Assembly (NCBI RefSeq): GCF_000143535.2
Contig: NC_037314.1
Location: 1,426,001-1,490,000, forward strand
Reading direction: 5' to 3'
Origin: Botrytis cinerea B05.10
Lineage: Eukaryota; Ascomycota; Leotiomycetes; Helotiales; Sclerotiniaceae
DNA length: 64,000 nt
This document shows, one piece after another, positions 25,065 to 38,596 of this stretch. The translations under genes were made by a program, and so were the position numbers. The notes beneath the pieces were generated by a model, which was not told the DNA's origin, ran no database searches, and was given only the letters and a program-made list of their open reading frames with translations. Position 1 is the first letter of the stretch. The number at the start of each line of letters is the position of its first letter.

Positions 25065-25228
25065 AAAAAATATATGAAGGGTGGCACCAGAGTCCAAAAT
25101 GTGAAAGGAGAGAGAAAAGGGAAATTTCTGGTTTAACCTTGTCTTCTATTAATTTTTGGATCAATGAATGAATGGATGATTCTTTTCATTCTATTGAAAT
25201 TATTGAGATTTACTGACTAGACTGCAAA

Positions 25229-25246
25229 GGGAAGGGAAGGGAAGGG
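25229..25246 (+). other. Second G-quadruplex-type tract
   Basis: Four GGG runs separated by AA, 165 bp beyond the first tract and on the same strand. Confidence 0.7.
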
Positions 25247-25634
25247 AAGAATATAATTCACACAATTCACATCCTGCACATCATTCATATTGTTGATCCA
25301 TCCGTTCCATCTATTCCACATACATCGTATTCTCTTGATACGTAGACAAGAGATAGACCAGGGGGGTTGGTGCTGGCGTTGGAGGCCATGGTGAGCATTA
25401 TTTCCTTTCCTGGGCAGCGTTGTGCTTTTGCTTCTTGTTCTTGATAGTTCTCGTCTTGGACCCAATAGGTAGGTCCTATGTGTGTCCTCGAGTAGAATCC
25501 GGATCTGGAGAGATAAGGCAGGCGTGGTGTGTAGATACTCTGACAGGCTGTGGTTGATCATGATGCCTGCTTGCCCTTTGCTGCTTGCCCTTTGCGTTGG
25601 TCCATCGCCGGAGTAGCAGCTTGATGTCTGGAGT

Positions 25635-25763
25635 CTGATGTCTAATGTCTGATGTCCAATGTCTAATGTCTAATGTCTAATGTCCAATGTCCAATGTCCA
25701 ATGTCCAATGTCCAATGTCCAATGTCCAATGTCCAATGTCCAATGTCCAATGTCTAATGTCTA
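25635..25763. repeat. Heptamer minisatellite (TGTCYAA)n
   Basis: About 18 tandem 7-bp units. The inner units are perfect TGTCCAA; the edges carry TGTCTAA and TGTCTGA variants, the usual gradient of an array that expands in its centre. Confidence 0.92.
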
Positions 25764-27689
25764 CATGTGCAGCCCCAAAACGTCCTCGAATATGGCTACA
25801 TCGACCTAGCATGTCGGTGTCTATGTTCACATAGGTAAAATATTGATTGCGTTGTATTGATATCTCATTCTGTAAAACCTACCCACATATATAATGCTGC
25901 GCCTGTCCATAGAAGACATCTTCGTTGTCATTTTCGAGTCCTTTTCCTCTGCAAGGCACCGCTAGGGAAGTATTACTCGTAGAGGCGTGAGAATTGATTC
26001 ATCACTGGCCCGCTCGCTCTCAATTGGTCCTAAGTCGTAATGAATCCCCATACATCTGATGCACTACGGTACTCAAGCACAACTAACCATCACTCAAACG
26101 AGTTAAAGTGTGCGATGTTTGGGCGGGCGGAGATTACCTCCCACGGTAGACGGATTCGAATGAGATGCCTTGATACACTTGGATGTCGAGATTTGGCTGT
26201 CAATGCTCAATACCTTCCTTGCCAACGAGGGGCTCGGTTTCCTCTATCACGTACTGTTTGCCTACATGTGCAGATGGCACGAGTACGCAGTATCAGTATC
26301 AACAAGTACCACACACCACTCGCGATCGATAAGCGTTCAACGCCTTTACCCTTCTCTACCCTCCTTCATCCCCTTCATGCAAGATCCGTAGATAGTAGGT
26401 ACCATCCATCTATACCCAGATCGATACCGACATCTATAACATATCACACACAATGCAGAGACAGCAGCAGACTATAACAGAAAAGGCAATTCATCATTCA
26501 TCTTCTAGCCGAGAATGCGAATATAATCGTATAATTCAATCCCAATCCGATCCTTGAACAACTCATACTACCCGTTTACCCAGCATGTTCAAAGACAAAT
26601 CCGTCCACCTATACTGCTGCACACTTGATGACTGTAGATACGACAAGCCTCCTCCAACTTCGAACCGAGATATCCTCTGCTTTCATGTGCAACCGTGATG
26701 ATACCAACAACGACGTACCTGCAAGGATGCCGACCTACCTATGTAGGCACGGTACTCAACCTCGCAGTCGTCTGTCCTTTCAAGCTAAGCTCAAGCCTCC
26801 TCTCACCCTGGCGATATGAATCGTGCACTGTGCAGGAGGAAGATTACCAGGGAGCTCTCGGTCGCCCTTCCACACATCTCTCTCCTCTCCTCTCTCAAGT
26901 CCTTCCTAAGCGCCCGAGAAGCAGGTGTAATATACGATGTTTCCCAAATTCCGCGCTGGTCATGAGTGGCCGAGCAAGCACAGCGTTGCCTCGTCTTTAA
27001 ATTCCGACTGGTTGAACAAGCCCTAAACGATGTCTTGACCCTTGAAGATGTATCCAGGATTCACATGCTGACACATTGGAAACATAAGATCAATCAGCTT
27101 TTTCCATGTAAAAATGGTGCCAAGGGATGGAGGGACGGTACAACCTCGACGAAAAATGTCCATAAATAGATCCCAATGCAGCTCATTTACTCTCATAAAC
27201 AATCTGGGCAAATTACCTGGTTTGAGGGAATGTTACTGGCTTTGTTCTCACCCAAAGGCAACCAGTCAGGAGCCAGGATAAGAGGAAGCCAGCTACTCCG
27301 TCGATCACTTGAACATGCACCTGTCTGCTTGGTGTTGCATCAGGTCGGTGCAATTCCATTGACCACTCGGTACGAAGTATTCAGTACCCAGTAATATTGA
27401 TGTGCCTTCATGTGCCTTGTGGATCTGGTTGTGTTTCTGGTAATTGGCTCCTACTTGACCTATTCCCTTCATTGCAAAATGCAAAGAGAAAAAGACATCC
27501 ACAATAACCAATATGTGAAATTCCCCGGCATATCAACCATCCACCTGGCATTTGCGTGTCCCGTGCATCGAGGTACATTCGTGCGGAGAACCCTAATCGG
27601 GCGGTTTCTATTCTTGTATTCGTCTCGGGAACGCAGGTACTACAGCTTAAGCGTGCGGTGCTTGCTGCTCACTGCTTACTGCTCACTGC

Positions 27690-27766
27690 TTGCTACTTGC
27701 TACTTGCTACTTGCTACTTGCTACTTGCTACTTGCTACTTGCTACTTGCTACTTGCTACTTGCTAC
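27690..27766. repeat. Heptamer minisatellite (TTGCTAC)n
   Basis: Eleven near-perfect 7-bp units, preceded by degenerate variants (TGCTCAC, TGCTTAC) from about 27662. Confidence 0.92.
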
Positions 27767-30700
27767 TCGCTTGCCCTGTCAGTTGCACGTTTATAACATT
27801 CTATTTGATCCTTCTAATGTCACCGACATGGATGCATGAATGCAACGTTTGTGACATCTTGAAGGCGTGAGCTAGTCAGTTCAATCTTCACTTCACCATC
27901 GCTTCAGATTACTTGGGATTATCAGAACCTCATTCAAGACTTGGCACACTCAACGATCCTGTTTGTAAATTGAAAATCGTCACGGTCATCCGACTAAAAT
28001 TGTGGATTTGTACCCATCACCCTTGTCCGCTCCCTCCTCCGTCTCTCTCCGTCTCTTGCGTACATGGGAAATATTTAAATGTGGGATCTTGATGGAAAAG
28101 ATTTATAACCCTTTCAAAATATTCAGCTGCCCTTGATTTGCTCATCGAAACTCTGTCGGGCTGCGTGAACCCCCACGGCCAGTCTCCAGTGGCATCATTG
28201 TCTAACGCTAAAATGACGACTTCAAGTGGCCTGATAGAGAGCTTCCAAGCGATGTTTGCCGGAGGATGAAATCTTATGTGCATTTAGCAGTTAGAGATCG
28301 TCTCTGCAAGGATCCCCATCTCATACCGTCCTTCTCGCGCTCGTCAGAGTTGGCAAATGGTTAAACTATGGAGATATCTTGTCATCGATGTCATGCCAAT
28401 CAGACTAGTCGGTGGGTGGAATGCAATGGGATCGTGCCCACCTGACAAGTAACTTCACAGGAAAGTCTAGTCGCGAGAAGCCGGCGAACGCAGTGGCCCA
28501 ATCCAACAGAGGAATACATTATGGGAACATCGTACATTGATCCGTATATTAAACTTTCTCGAGGCCGGTACATACCCATCTGATAGTGCTGTAGATCCAG
28601 CAGTGAGTGCATAAACTAACGGGTCACTGTAAAAATAGACTTGGATGTCTCTCTCAACATGTTGATTCGTGTATCGTAGAAATTGTGACAATGATTTATT
28701 AGCAATTGAACAATGAAAAGACAGATTTTGATATCAAATGATTGAAGAATGAATTAGTCTGAAATTTCGAAAGTTTAGAAGTGTCCCGTTCGTTCATGCA
28801 TACACTGGCGATCCCTCACAACACATACATACATAATCACGACTTTGAATAATCCCATCATGTCACATTACATGGAGCAAACGGATCAGGACATGGATCA
28901 TACAATAGATCGTGCAATCTCTCCAGAAAGGTTTCCATGATACATTTTCACATTTTCTTGGCCGAGAATCCCGGATGACGACGGCGACTCATCTTAGGAG
29001 GAGCTATGAAATGGCGACCCTTAGATACGATCCATGTAGGATTGGACGGACAAGATAGGATTGGCCATTGATATCACTGCATCCATCACGTATCGATGAG
29101 GTTGAAGATATAAACTTGCCCTCCCTGGTCGATAATAGACATGATATGATGTTCCAAGTTCATGGAACATCAACGCAACCTTACATGCATACATGCATAC
29201 AGACACACATACATACCAGGTAATTCCTAACACGGCGATTTTCATGTATGCTCACTATTTTGTTTCATTTTTTATGAATCTCACCACTTGCTTGCGTGCG
29301 AGATGCGACCGGGAGATTGAAAACCCGTTCGTCGTCAAAGTGGAACAAATGCACTCTACTGCATGGCAGACGGCTCGTTGTACAAATTGGGGAAATACAT
29401 ACCAAGCCATCCGGTCAGCGAGGGCCAATGCAAGATATTCTAAATTTGTCACAATCCATGTCCACTCCACGTCCAAAAGGCCAAACAAAAAATCTTCCAA
29501 CGACAAAACAATCGATGATTCCCCGACCCCAACCCCAACACCAACCACGCACAAACATGCGCGCTTATTCCATCAACTGACTGGACGGCTGCTTGCTTCC
29601 CATTGAAAGTAAGACTCACAACGTGGAAATGGCTGAGTACATCATGTCTTTCATTCAATATAATGGCAGTGCAACGATCAAACCAGACGTCGACATCTCA
29701 CAGCCATGCGGTACAATGTAAGTTAACATGCTGGCTGCTATTCTATTTCGACACCCTACTCCGGAAGACTGCACGCGACGAAGCCAAGATGCTCAGAGAG
29801 GGTCAGAAAATAGATCTAAACGGGCCGCACCTCGCGCATATCTGGATCTTCCGCGCGCCAACATACACGGATCACTTACATGTCCGGCGACCCTTGAATC
29901 TGTGGAGCTGCCTCATCGTTTATACTTTTCTGTCGACAGTATCACAATCGAATGGCCGCATGGTGCATACATACGCACGGCGCAAAGTCTAGACCGTGAT
30001 AGTTCATTAGACTTGCTACGTCTATCTTGCTTCGTTCTTGGCACCTACAAAGATCGTGTGAAGTCACAGGCTTCTAACCTTAAGAAGTACCGTTTGGTGG
30101 ATAGCTGGAGTTCTCACTATACATCTATAGATCTATTTTCATCTCATTCCCTTCCCCCGAGTCACCGCTTCATTTATCTTGTTAGATCAAGATCACCCAT
30201 GGGGACATGTCATCTGAATTTTTCATTTATTTTTCCCAGCGTGCAACAAAATTCATTGCCACGGTGAAGGCATCCGTAAACAAACATCCATAATCAAGGT
30301 GCTCAGTTGGCCATCAAATAAGAAAATCTATTTTCGACTACCATGTTATTCTTTCACTTGCCCAGGGCTGAGAAGATGTGTGTCAATGGCTCCATGTACC
30401 TCTCTCTTTGACTGAAAGCACAATCATCGACAGGGTATCTACATCACATCAACATTGGGAGAGAGTGCTACAACAGCGGTGAATATTATTTTATATTTCC
30501 TATTTTCCGTTCCCTTAGTTGTGTCTAGCCTCACACGATCAAGTACCACGAAACCTTTATCCCGCAATCACTCCATATCAAGTATAATAATACTACTTTA
30601 TAAACGTCCCTCTGATTCTTTTATTTCAATCTTGGACAAAAGAATTCCAAGTTGCGATTTTGAAACTATTGTTCCTTTGTTGCCCACTACAAGGTGGTAG

Positions 30701-32451
30701 GTATCGCCCCCTCAAGTCGGTTTGATACGCTTCTCATGCAGACTGCTCCTTCTCCCGTCCGGCACCAACTCATGGCCCCTTCCATACTTTCTAACGGGAA
30801 CTAAAATATTATGTAAGGGCCCGACCATTTCTATTTCCCCCCTTCGTTTCATGTTTGTTCGCAATTTTAAACTCTCTGCTTTCTCATTCGATCACCTTCT
30901 ACTTCGTTTTGTGTCATGTCCTTTGGGCGTTACTGTTGTTGGGGACCCAATCTACTCCTGAGTTGCTTGACTATGAGGCTGATCAGCCCGAGCGAAGATT
31001 TGGAGTAGCATTTGTGGATTGCCTCATTGCTGCCAAACTACTGGAGCCTTAAGTTAAACCTCAGATGATACAAGAAGATGTGGCAACCTCATTGTCCAAA
31101 TTTTCAGTGAGATAACCCTTATCTCCAAAAGCAAAGCATCATCCACACTTTTTATGACATTTTCTCGAGATCGTTTATTCGTGTTAGTGTAGACCATAGA
31201 TTCTTACCTTCCATCGTCTGAGATGGAACTTGAAATTGATTTTGAGTTTGCTCTTTCGTCCTTGGTTTTGCTTCAGGGCAATGTTGGTACGGCGTCGTCA
31301 GAATCAACTTTTCTACGCCGCGTGCCACGCCACCCGGCTTCTGTAATTCTACTAACATGTAAATTAAATTCTTTTTGGTGGGTGTCATTTAACCTTATTC
31401 AGGATCTGCTTTTGTTGCCGCCAGACCCGTTCATCTCACTGCAGTCCCCATCATATCATTTCTCTAAAGGCTTATTGTGTTTTCAGATTGCCTCCATTTG
31501 CTTTCTATGCAGATCAATCCTTCTCTTCTCTAAGCCTATCATTTAGCATCAAATTCTTTCTTGCACAGTATCCGGGAACAAAAACCGTTCCTTCGACATC
31601 ATATTCCTAACAATCATGTGTTCTGACCCGCAGCCAAGCTTCCTTTCGACCACACCCTCGACCCCAATTTTTACCCTTCTACCCAATCAAGACTCAAACG
31701 AGCTTTCCCTTTCCATTCACTTCCTTTCCCTTCCACTATATACCATATATCTACCCCCTCTCCACGGCACAGCAACACCCCCCCCCTACGCACCCAATCG
31801 AATTTCCCTCCTCCACACTTTCCAAACATCTCACAAATGCAAAGTTGACCCCCCCCCCCCCCAAGAAAAACGCCCAGGAACAATTCAAGGCCTCTGAATT
31901 CTGCAAACACGTCCTGTGAACATATCTACAATATTTGAATACATCACGTTTAATTCGGCTCCGCAGATTGACTGCAACACAATGCAAGGCTCAACACAGC
32001 TATTCTCAATCTCGTGACGAGAAGAGCGATTCGCTCGCTAGCTGTTTTTTTTCGCCCGTAGTACGGCAAGCGTATCTTTGTTTTTGTTTTTGTTTTTGGT
32101 TATAGCTAGCTATAGTTATGTTAGGAAGGTAGGTGCTCGGTCGATATCTATCTATCTACTCACCTGTCGCTCCTATATTTGTCCGTTTATTTGTCGATGA
32201 CTTCCTGACTGACATGCACAATGATTATCTCTCGAGAATCCTAATGCAATGTTGAATATTGAATATAGGAAGGAATTGTCGATCTATTAGTGGAGGTAGA
32301 ATTCCGATCCATCCATCCATCCATCCATCTATCTATCTACCCTAGCCTACCCTACCCTACCCGTCTTTCCATTTGCCCATCTCATCTCACGACCGTAAAC
32401 TTTTGCCATCCCTCGCGGGTGAAAATTGCACGCGTATATATATACACATGT

Positions 32452-32494
32452 GTACTTGTACTTGTACCTGTACCCGTACCCGTACCTGTACCTG
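32452..32494. repeat. Hexamer repeat (GTACYY)n
   Basis: Seven units with alternating CT, CC and TT endings. Next to it, 32308-32340 is a (CCAT)n/(CTAT)n microsatellite. Confidence 0.88.
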
Positions 32495-34162
32495 GGTCTT
32501 CTCCACAACTAACAAATACAGATACAAAATCCCCTCTTCTCCTATCTCTCCTGATTTTCCGCTCGTGTTGTGAAATCCTCGAGGTTCAAAATTCAAACAA
32601 ACGTATATACATACACACCTACATACACAAACAATATATAAACACAATAATAAACTATAAAATCTCATCTTATATCACCCACGAGACACTACCTAGGTAT
32701 CTACCTACCTTTGTTTATTGCGATCTATCCACGTTTTCAGAATCCCCAAATCCAAATAGTAAACCTTCCCCCCCCCCTCCCGCATTCCTGCTAGCTACTC
32801 TACTCCATCACAAACTCCCGTAAGTAGCGCAAACGTCGAGTAAAAGCCCCCTTCCCCCAAAAATATGTACAAAAAAGTCATTGTACCGCCTGATTTTCTT
32901 GTCTAACTACATGTGAATACAACGGTTCTATTCCGTCCGGAAATTTACGCCATGTATGACATTATACAAATTACAGCATTGCATAGTTGAAGAATGCATT
33001 CAATCGCACGTGGAAATTGCATTGTAAAGTCGTCATCAAAATTTTGAATTCTGGTGGCATCTATTTAAAAAGAGGTAGCATAACTGTCTGCCTGTTTTAA
33101 AATGTGTAGCTTTTCCCTGCATAATATGCCATTATACCCTCGTGCCGTGTAGACCACGACTAGCACACCGGCACAGTGTCATTCGCAGAATCAACGTGCG
33201 TAGGGCAAGTCTTGAGAGACGCAATGAGAAAAGCATAAAGTTTTTGTCCCTCCCTTCCCATTAATCGTATAGAACAAGTCTTTGTCAAAAGTTACCTCCC
33301 ATGTTGTGCCACGCTATGCAGATCCGATCCATCTAACCACCATTTTGAAAACTCCATACTCCCTACCATAACCTGAATAAACGCCGATCATTACCTAGTC
33401 GCGAGAATAATCATGGACTAACATGTTAGAAGAACCCAACCAATGTTCCCCCTACGGTTACCAGAGAGAAAAACAGTTGGGAAAAGAAAGAAAGAAATAG
33501 ATATAAACCACCCCTCTGCCTCTAATACATATCGTATTTTGGCTCGCATGCCATATAGCTTTGTACAGTTAGTCACCCTGCCTCGATTCGCCTGATTGTT
33601 CCAATAGTCCTATCAGGTAAACTTGGATGTCTCTTTCCAATGGAGTAAGTTTTGCTAATTGAGTGGCAGTGGCAACGGTAATGGTACGAGCCGTCTTAAG
33701 ACTAATATCGCACCAAAAATACCAACAACGAGAGACTGTTTGCATCGCATTTTCTTTCCTCGCCATCAGATCGCAGAATTACCCCAGATTTAGCGACAAG
33801 GCTAGGTCTTTCTGTCGGTTCTTCCGCCACTTTTTCCGCTTGAGGCTTTCGAATGAGATGATGAAGCAGAAGCTAATTCTTCATTTGATCTGTAATCGTT
33901 AATGTCCTTGTTTCAATTCATTGAAATAATTTCTTGAGCTTTCTCAAATTTATCGAATCAACCCCATCCCCTGGTAATAAACAATCACCAAAGGGAATCA
34001 AAAGTGAAGAAATGCATATGTGCCAAATAAGAAAGCTTTGCGCGATGCTCCCCATGAATATTTTTCGTTTATGGTTGGCCCAGAGTCGTACGATGCGTAG
34101 ATAGAAAGCGGAGGCGTGGAGAACATGATCTTCTGTCCACCAATGCAGTTTTATCCCAGAAG

Positions 34163-37100
34163 TTAACCAAAAGCCGGTGGTGCCTGAATAGCACCAAATC
34201 CACCATGATTGGGTGCACCGTCTTCGGGTTTCATAGTACCATTCAAAAGAGGACAGAGTCTGAGGGTTAGGAAAAAATCCATGTCAGCAAATGGTGATGT
34301 TTTGGTGAAAGGGTCACAAAATTGAGCAAAAAAGAAAAAGGAGATGAAATGGTTCCTTGGATACTTCCACTGATATAGCAGAAAATGGTTCGTCTTAATC
34401 GGCTCCTTGAGCAAGAAAACACAGCGGCCTCAGTGTGAGCACTTCCTAACTGCAGCATGTGATAGAACCTAGTTTGGGAAGAGAAAGGGACTGATTAATT
34501 CGCATTGGGGGCAGTACTTTTTGTTCGTCTTGATGTGACCCGTCTGACCACAGTTTGCACACTTCCTCGTAGTACCAGTTGGCTTTTCAATGCTGGAAAC
34601 TGGTGTTCCGGATGGGCCAGGAGAACCAGGGTTAAGAAGCTGTTGGCTGGCCATGGATTGTTTGGTCTTCTGCTTTTCGCGGGCGTGGCGACGATCCTTG
34701 TTGCGCTCGAGACGGTCGAGTTCCTTTTGTACTCTGTGCATAAAATGTTAGTTGTGACCTATTGGTACTGATGGAATTTTCAACGGGGCAAGGGAGTACA
34801 TACTGCATTTGTGTAGCTCTGTCAAGATCTGCATCACCCGAAGGAGTGATGGCATAAACACTGAAAACACACTGTTAGCGGTCGTCTTCAAGAGGAAACG
34901 CAAAAGAAATAAGGAAGGCTAGTGAGCATTACTCTGAATTGGCAGCTTCCAAGACCTTTTTGCGCTTGATATATTCCTTCCAAACGCGCATATCTCTGAC
35001 TGTTTCGACCCGCTCTTCGGTTTGTCCATAATTTCCCACTTTGACCTTGCGAGTAATACGCATGAATTTTCCTGAGGGATTGTCCGTATTACTAACTCTA
35101 CTGACTTGGCTGTAATTATCATCGGCCGCTGCAGGAGTGGCCATGGAGTGTGGAGTCGGTGCTGCGCGAAATCGTTCGTCTTCGTCGACTTCTTCCAACT
35201 CGTTTGAGATGTGCTCGTTAGTATCTGACAAGGTCGCCTTTTGCTTCTCCCAAATATCACGAATAGCATTGTTGTAAAGCTCTTCCTGCTTCTTGACATT
35301 GTAGGTATGACCGCCGTTTGCCTTTCTCTCTGCAGCTATTGCAGCTGCGGATGTCGCATTTGGACCCTGAACGGCGCCAATGTAGCCTCCCTTCATGGAA
35401 GTCTGTATCATACTGATTGCAAGTCCACACCCAGACGGATCACCGTCACCATGAAGTTCAAGCATTGCCTTTCCTGAAGTTGCGTCCAAGAAAGCTTTGC
35501 TTGTGTTCCAAGGGGTAAGCTTGAAATCAATAGGTCGGTCGACGAATGCTTCATCGCCTTCCTCTTTTTCAGTCAATTCTGAAAGACCAGCATCTGCGAG
35601 GTTTCTACATCCAACGTGCATCGCATCAATCATGCAGCAATCCTCTGGTTTGACTAAGGATCTCAACGCAGCTTCGTCGGGAATGATAGTACCTTCCTCA
35701 GGACGCCACACTTTTTCATTCTTATCGTAGACCAGAATTTCCTTCAATTTTGCTCGGTTCTGCATGTCATTCGTATCGGGAATGTGAGCAGTAAGCTCGG
35801 CTATTCTCAGGGACTTGGTGTTACTGCGTCTGATTTTTCTGAATGCAATCATCTTGACTCGATTCTTGGTAGCATTTGTAACAGTCCTCGAGTGTGGGGT
35901 TGGTACTTTGATGGACGGAAATTGTTGGCCTGCAACGAATAGATTATCTATGTTGCGGAGGTGCCATGTCGTACCATGCACTCCGGTAGTACTGCGCACA
36001 CAGAGAAAGTCGGTATTTTGAGGTTGGTGCTTGAATATTGGGGCGCGATACATTTCATTGTGCAGAGCTCGAACGGTTTCGCCCGGATCTACGAAACCGA
36101 AATTTGCAAACGGAGACTTATCTTCTGGCAGGAGAATAGTAGTGTCGCCAATCTTATCCTCTGGAGAGGGTCTATCCTGGTCTTCCGCATCCTTACGTCG
36201 GTAATAGTTGATGATTTTGTTACCCATGCCGAAGTTTGAAAGAACTATAGGCTGTTCCTCAGAATATTCAATCAAAGTAGCAGTGGAGTAGAAGTCACCC
36301 AGTGTGAGGTCCTTTGATTCTTTGAAGACTTCTGCGATAGACATCGTTCTAGCTTCCTTCTTCTTTCGCATGCCTGGTTTGTCAAAAGTGACGGGCTGAT
36401 TGAGCCATTTATTGAATCTGAGAGTCGGTCGATGTAAGGCTCTAGCCTCCTTTGTGTATAGTTTGACCTTGTAATATGGCCATTGAAGACGTAATGCAGG
36501 GAGACTATGCTCAACGGTAAGATTTCCAATAGCTGCTCTGACCTTACTTTGATGATTTTCCTTGAGAGCATCGTAAGCTTCGTCGTTTGAAATATTGAAG
36601 CGCTCCCTTAATTTCGTAGAGATGATGTTGTTTCCTCCTCTGAAGTTTCCACCCAGGCGTTGACGTTTGTTAGTCACTGAGGTGAATTTGAGTTCTTCTA
36701 TAAGGAGGTTTGAATCGTTAAGATCTAAGAAAGGGCGCTTGGCGGATATCGCAGCGGCCTTCTGCAAATTATCGAAAGACGGGACAGCAAATTGAGGAGT
36801 ATTAAAATAGTTCTTCTCTTCTGTCTTTGTCTTTGGTGGCTTCTTTCCTGAATATGCGAATATCATCCATTCATCTTGAGTCTGTTGAGTTTCTTGAGTT
36901 TCTTGAGTATCTTGAGCACATTCAGCCTCCATAGGTATCGCATTGATTTTAGAATCCCAGTCATCACAAATCATCTGAAGATCAGCCCAAGTCACCCCGC
37001 CAAGTTTCTCATCCTCCGCTGGTTCCTCGAAATCGAAAGTTTCCTCATTCTCTGCCTCATCAGCAGATTCTTCAATGATAGCAACAAGCCCTTTAGCCTC

Positions 37101-37841
37101 GGCCTCGGCCGCGCGTTTGCGCTTATCGCCCGTCGCTGTTCCTATATTGCTGCGGAAAGATTTTTCTTGGTCGGGAGCGAGATCCAGGCTGACTTTTGTG
37201 GGATTTAAAGGTTTAGGTTGCTTGAGCGGTACTTTGGGGACAAAATGTGCGAGCTTTGGAGGTAAAAGTTCATTAAAGTTCAATATAACACCAGGTTCAA
37301 GACTTGGAAATAACTGCTTGGCCAAATCTGACTCGGATTCTGCAGGAGCCGGAATCGATAGATCTTGGTTGTTCAACCTAGCTTGATTGTAACCTGGAAA
37401 ATTAAGTTCCAATAAATCTTCTTCTTCAGCAGGCGCATCAGGTAATTCCTCAACTGTAGTTTCTGCAGCTTGTGATTCTCCATCTTGTATCTCAATATGT
37501 TCATCAAACCCGAATGGCGAAGAATCTCTTCCTTCTCCGAATAGATCGTCGGTATCATGGTTCGTGCCAGCGTCGTCGGTCAAGGCGGGCAAGTCGACAG
37601 CGCTTGGTAGAGAAGCTTCTTCCTCCTCTGGTAAATCGTCATCGCTAATGTCCTCGAAATCCTGCGCATCATCTGCCTTCTCGCCCAGGTCCAAAGGTTC
37701 ATCGCCAAAATTAATCTCGCCATTCTCACCACTCGCTCTCAACACACTCTCCAAAGCCTTCGCATCTTGTTCGTCCTGGCGCTTCCAATCTATCTCAGTA
37801 AACTGGGTAAATTCCTTGGGTTCGGATTCGGATTCGGCCAT
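34163..37841 (-). CDS. TAF1: TFIID subunit TAF1
   Basis: Largest TFIID subunit, the scaffold that binds TBP and promoter DNA at Pol II genes. Exons are complement(34933..37841), complement(34804..34860), complement(34518..34733) and complement(34163..34259), giving 1,092 codons plus stop with all phases consistent; yeast TAF1 is similar in size. The start is the ATG at 37841; upstream in-frame codons lack an ATG. The N-terminus is acidic (TBP-binding type region). The conserved core (DUF3591) is recognised by segments such as RLQWPYYKVKLYTKEARALH, LIEYSEEQPIVLSNFGMG, PIDFKLTPWNTSKAFLDATS and LHGDGDPSGCGLAISMIQTS. A basic coiled part (QKELDRLERNKDRRHAREKQ) precedes the C-terminal zinc knuckle (CANCGQTGHIKTNKKLC, about 1047-1063) and LCPLLNGTMKPEDG. 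No bromodomain is present, as in other fungi. The last intron (34260..34517, 258 nt) is long and splits the knuckle. Confidence 0.95.
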
Positions 37842-38596
37842 CTTTGCGATTTGGCTGATCACTCCCAAGAGTGATGTTGTGCTGGAATGGTCGTGATCAT
37901 ACAAGTATCGTTTGCGCAAAAGGAACTGTTGTCGAAAAGGATACTCCCTGAGTTTGTGGAATTGCGTTAGGGTTCTATGGGAGAGGTTGTCGTGAAAAAG
38001 TAGTCGAAGCTAGCCAAAGTAATTACAGTGGTTGAGATGGAATGGATTTCGAACGATATCTCAGAATTGCACAGTTGGCGTGTAATGTTATCTATAGTAC
38101 AGTAGCTCTGAATAAGCAGCCAATTACGGAATCAGATTCACTCTGCGGGGAAACAAGGCTCACCAGATAGGTACCACGGCGTGGACAGGCAGGGATAGAT
38201 CTATGGATGAAGCAATGAAAGTTGGACATGTATCGATACCATATACCATACTGTGCAACACTTCACGACGCTCGAAGATTCCCATTGCATCATGAGAAAT
38301 TGTATGAACAGAAGAAAGGATGGACAATAGTATTAGTCAATAAATAGATACCTGCCTACCCATAAAATCAACAGAACACATGCTTTATCGTTATGCATGA
38401 TGCAAGCCATCAGATCCCATCACAACTCGAACCTCCTCTCTATCCACCCAAATGAATGCCCCACTACCAGCCAAGTAACATTCGAAGAAATGTCTGAATC
38501 ATAACTGTTTAAAAGGCATTGTGACAAGCCATCGTAGGACTCGCCATATCTTGTATTCACAGCGTCCATTCCTATCCTGTTCTGTTCTGTCCAATC
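37842..38596. promoter_or_regulatory. Bidirectional promoter region, TAF1 / D-serine dehydratase
   Basis: 755 bp between two divergent start codons. No individual site is called. Confidence 0.45.

Larger units (their letters stand above)
24205..34162. other. Gene-poor 10-kb stretch
   Basis: No ORF here has a recognised domain or a splice structure I can support. The first kilobase is presumably the promoter and leader of the MADS-box gene on the minus strand, with a 10-bp repeat (TGATTTGATA, three copies) near 24650-24680. The rest has simple repeats (listed separately), CT-rich leader-like DNA at 30700-31850 and 32290-32830 without a gene behind it, and C runs at 31778-31786, 31849-31862 and 32768-32777. 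A gene for a long non-coding RNA, or a fast-evolving small protein, would escape me. Confidence 0.45.

Noticed and set aside
25635..27766. CRISPR-like arrays
   Set aside because: Units are contiguous 7-mers without spacers, in eukaryotic DNA.
29728..30267. 179-codon ORF on the + strand
   Set aside because: Starts with ATG but has low-complexity, domain-free content, no sensible splice context and overlaps another open frame; it looks like chance.
32290..32823. 177-codon ORF
   Set aside because: Mostly translation of CCAT, CTACC and GTACYY simple repeats; the reverse strand is open for the same reason.
28638..33635. Short similarity between about 28640 and about 33615 (ACTTGGATGTCTCT)
   Set aside because: Only about 15 bases with no extension; treated as chance rather than a dispersed repeat.
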